Assembly: GCA_947624205.1 (NCBI GenBank)
Contig: CANQJI010000015.1
Coordinates: 1 to 39,750 of the forward strand
From: an uncultured Akkermansia sp.
GTDB lineage: Bacteria > Verrucomicrobiota > Verrucomicrobiia > Verrucomicrobiales > Akkermansiaceae
DNA: 39,750 bases
Direction: 5' to 3'
The position numbers were made by a program, and so were the translations under genes. The notes beneath the pieces were generated by a model. The model worked only from the letters and a program-made list of their open reading frames with translations. It made no database searches and had not been told where the DNA came from. Positions 38,359 to 39,750 of this stretch are shown in pieces (the stretch's first letter is position 1; each line of letters opens with the position of its first letter).

Positions 38359-39339
38359 TTAACCGAGTACCTCGGCACGCTCCTCAAGGAGCTCCTTGCA
38401 GGAGGCATCGATTTTCTCGCGCGAGAATGCATCCAGCGGCAGGCCTTCCACGATGGTGTGGGTGCCATCGGCGTTCGTGCGCGTAGGCTGGGAGCAGATG
38501 ATGCCCTCCGGCAAACCGTACTTGGTGCCGTCTGAGTAGCTGGCTACGGAGAACCAATCTCCCTCCGGTGTGGGGGTGACAAGTTTCTTCACCGTCATGA
38601 GCGCAGCATTAGCTGCGGAGGCTGCAGAGGAAGCGCCACGAGCCTGAATGATGGCAGCGCCGCGCTGCTGCACCGTCTTGATGAACTCTCCCTTCAGCCA
38701 ATCCGTGTCAGAAATGGCTTCAGTCACCGGTTTGCCGTTGATCCTGGCATTCGTGAAGTCCGGGTACTGGGTGGAAGAATGGTTGCCCCAGATCGTCATG
38801 TTGGTGACGGCAGAAACAGGTACTCCCGCCTTCGCAGCGAGTTGGCTCTTGGCGCGGAACTCATCCAGCATCGTCATGGCAAAGAAGTTTTGCTTCGGAA
38901 GGCCGGTAGCGTTATGCAGGGCGATGAGGCAGTTCGTGTTGCAGGGATTGCCCACCACGAATACCTTGCAATCCGGCGCGGCATTCTCCGCAATGGCTTT
39001 GCCCTGGCCCACAAAAACCTTGCCGTTGATGCTCAGCAAATCCTTACGCTCCATGCCCGCCTTGCGCGGCACCGAGCCCACGAGCATGCACCAGTTGGCA
39101 TCCTTGAAAGCCACGGCGGGATCATCCGTAGCCACAATTTCTTTCACGAGGGGGAAAGCGCAGTCATCCAGCTCCATCACCACACCATGCAGCTTGTCCA
39201 AACAGGGAGTGATTTCCAAAAGCTTCAGTATAATCGGCTGGTCTGCCCCGAGCATTTCGCCCGCAGCAATGCGGAAGAGCAGGGAGTACGCGATATTGCC
39301 GGCCGCGCCGGTCACAGTCACAGTGATAGGGGTCTTCAT
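38359..39339 (-). CDS. mdh: Malate dehydrogenase (cytosolic-type MDH)
   Basis: The enzyme interconverts malate and oxaloacetate with NAD. The 326-residue protein has the Rossmann motif [19 protein letters not shown] (residues 7-25), an acidic residue at the end of the second strand (LLEI), [16 protein letters not shown] (substrate loop; usual [15 protein letters not shown]), [26 protein letters not shown] (usual TRLDHNRAKAQLA) with the conserved Asp and Arg, and the catalytic His in [13 protein letters not shown]. Complete. Single-gene unit with its own promoter and terminator. The start at ATG 39339 has no SD and almost no leader. Confidence 0.95.
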   Translation of the reverse strand: MKTPITVTVTGAAGNIAYSLLFRIAAGEMLGADQPIILKLLEITPCLDKLHGVVMELDDCAFPLVKEIVATDDPAVAFKDANWCMLVGSVPRKAGMERKDLLSINGKVFVGQGKAIAENAAPDCKVFVVGNPCNTNCLIALHNATGLPKQNFFAMTMLDEFRAKSQLAAKAGVPVSAVTNMTIWGNHSSTQYPDFTNARINGKPVTEAISDTDWLKGEFIKTVQQRGAAIIQARGASSAASAANAALMTVKKLVTPTPEGDWFSVASYSDGTKYGLPEGIICSQPTRTNADGTHTIVEGLPLDAFSREKIDASCKELLEERAEVLG

Positions 39340-39348
39340 ACGCGTGTT

Positions 39349-39377
39349 ATTATGCCCTCTTCACACCGGGGGGTCAA
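39349..39377 (-). promoter_or_regulatory. Promoter of the malate dehydrogenase gene
   Basis: On the minus strand TTGACC (39377-39372) and CATAAT (39354-39349) are 17 bp apart. The ATG starts 10 nt after the -10 box. Confidence 0.65.
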
Positions 39378-39461
39378 TGCTAATGTTCTTCTCCTTTCCT
39401 CTTTTTCACGCAGAAACTCGAATCCGGGGAAGTTTTTTTGCCCAAAAAGAGAAGTTTACAG

Positions 39462-39490
39462 TTGACGCGCGCCCCAAAAGCGCCTATAAT
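39462..39490 (+). promoter_or_regulatory. Promoter of tRNA-Ser
   Basis: TTGACG (39462-39467) and the perfect TATAAT (39485-39490) are 17 bp apart. The mature tRNA starts at 39506. Confidence 0.8.
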
Positions 39491-39505
39491 CACCCCGCGT
39501 CATTT

Positions 39506-39596
39506 GGAGCGGTGGCTGAGAGGCTGAAAGCAACCGTTTGCTAAATGGTCGTACGGGCATAAACCCGTACCGGGGGTTCGAATCCCCCCCGCTCCG
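39506..39596 (+). tRNA. tRNA-Ser (anticodon GCT)
   Basis: The 7-bp acceptor stem is GGAGCGG with CCGCTCC (39589-39595), discriminator G39596. The anticodon loop TTTGCTAAA gives GCT, reading AGC and AGT. A long variable arm with ACGGG/CCCGT pairing is typical of serine tRNAs. The T loop GGTTCGAAT is present. CCA is not encoded, so it must be added after transcription. Confidence 0.95.
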
Positions 39597-39600
39597 GTGA

Positions 39601-39634
39601 AAAAAAACGCTCTCGAGATCGAGAGCGTTTTTTT
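39601..39634. terminator. Bidirectional terminator between tRNA-Ser and the barrel protein gene
   Basis: CGCTCTCGA (39608-39616) pairs perfectly with TCGAGAGCG (39619-39627). Seven A before and seven T after extend the stem and supply a T tract on both strands, so it can end the tRNA transcript and the opposing gene. Confidence 0.9.
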
Positions 39635-39635
39635 G

Positions 39636-39673
39636 TGAGTCTTTCCTTCTTTACTGAGTCTTTCCTTCTTTAC
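39636..39673. repeat. Two tandem copies of a 19-bp unit
   Basis: TGAGTCTTTCCTTCTTTAC occurs twice in a row (39636-39654 and 39655-39673), ending at the stop codon of the barrel protein gene. It is probably a small slippage duplication. Confidence 0.7.
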
Positions 39674-39750
39674 TAGAAGTTGAACTTGAAGCCCACTGTG
39701 GCATTGAAGTCGAAGAAAGAGGAGCGCAGTTCCGCTCCGGCATCCAGGAA
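39673..39750 (-). CDS. Outer-membrane beta-barrel protein, C-terminal end (partial)
   Basis: The last 25 codons of a minus-strand gene that extends beyond the right edge. It reads LDAGAELRSSFFDFNATVGF then KFNF before a TAG stop. The alternating pattern of hydrophobic residues and terminal Phe are the sorting signal of outer-membrane barrels, often autotransporter barrel domains. The parvulin at the left of the window would be a typical assembly helper for such a protein. Nothing can be said about the passenger or full length. Confidence 0.65.
   Translation of the reverse strand, partial: FLDAGAELRSSFFDFNATVGFKFNF

Noticed and set aside
1..39750. CRISPR array or cas genes
   Set aside because: No regularly spaced short repeats with unique spacers were seen. 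The only tandem repeat is the two-copy 19-bp unit at 39636-39673.

Overview
The window looks like part of the chromosome of a Verrucomicrobiota bacterium (PVC superphylum). Three things point there: a GreA-type elongation factor with about 480 extra N-terminal residues, as in Chlamydia; a 51-residue small basic protein of the kind annotated in Verrucomicrobia and Chlamydiae; and an ECF sigma factor followed directly by a membrane Ser/Thr kinase. A lipid A-type acyltransferase and a C-terminal outer-membrane barrel strand indicate a diderm envelope. The assignment is inferred from protein content, not from a marker gene.

Layout. 1-575: transposase remnant and repeat copy A. 585-1952: a small exported protein facing a SurA-like parvulin. 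2068-7165: repeat copy B, then plsY, gpsA, ECF sigma factor and Ser/Thr kinase. 7131-9477 (minus): a one-pass membrane protein and a two-domain lipid A-type acyltransferase. 9761-12311: ROK kinase, rRNA m5C methyltransferase-like protein, an exported Cys/His-rich protein and an antisense small membrane protein. 12393-14265: an overlapping ATPase / PD-(D/E)XK-like nuclease pair, the best candidate for an undescribed system. 14262-19569 (minus): trigger factor followed by an MBOAT acyltransferase and two SGNH proteins (polysaccharide O-acetylation). 19642-19982: repeat copy C. 20260-24362: MarR regulator, PgeF-like protein, 5-formyl-THF cyclo-ligase, response regulator and histidine kinase. 24548-29836: reverse rubrerythrin, clpP, clpX, tsaD, a winged-helix protein and a DUF3592-like protein. 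30029-33004: small basic protein, RsuA/RluB pseudouridine synthase, Sel1 lipoprotein. 33072-36833 (minus): large GreA, SDR, family-4-like uracil-DNA glycosylase. 37329-39750: PAP2 phosphatase, malate dehydrogenase, tRNA-Ser(GCT) and the end of an outer-membrane barrel protein.

Two sequence-level patterns run through the window. First, a dispersed repeat of roughly 240-340 bp occurs three times, each time with the same end 25-27 bp from the -35 box of a gene that reads away from it. Second, many sigma70-type promoters put the start codon only 6-10 nt after the -10 box, and most starts lack a Shine-Dalgarno sequence, which suggests widespread leaderless or non-SD initiation.

Most of the window is housekeeping: phospholipid synthesis, envelope biogenesis, protein quality control, RNA modification and central metabolism. 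The accessory-looking parts are the repeats, the transposase remnant and the ATPase-nuclease pair.
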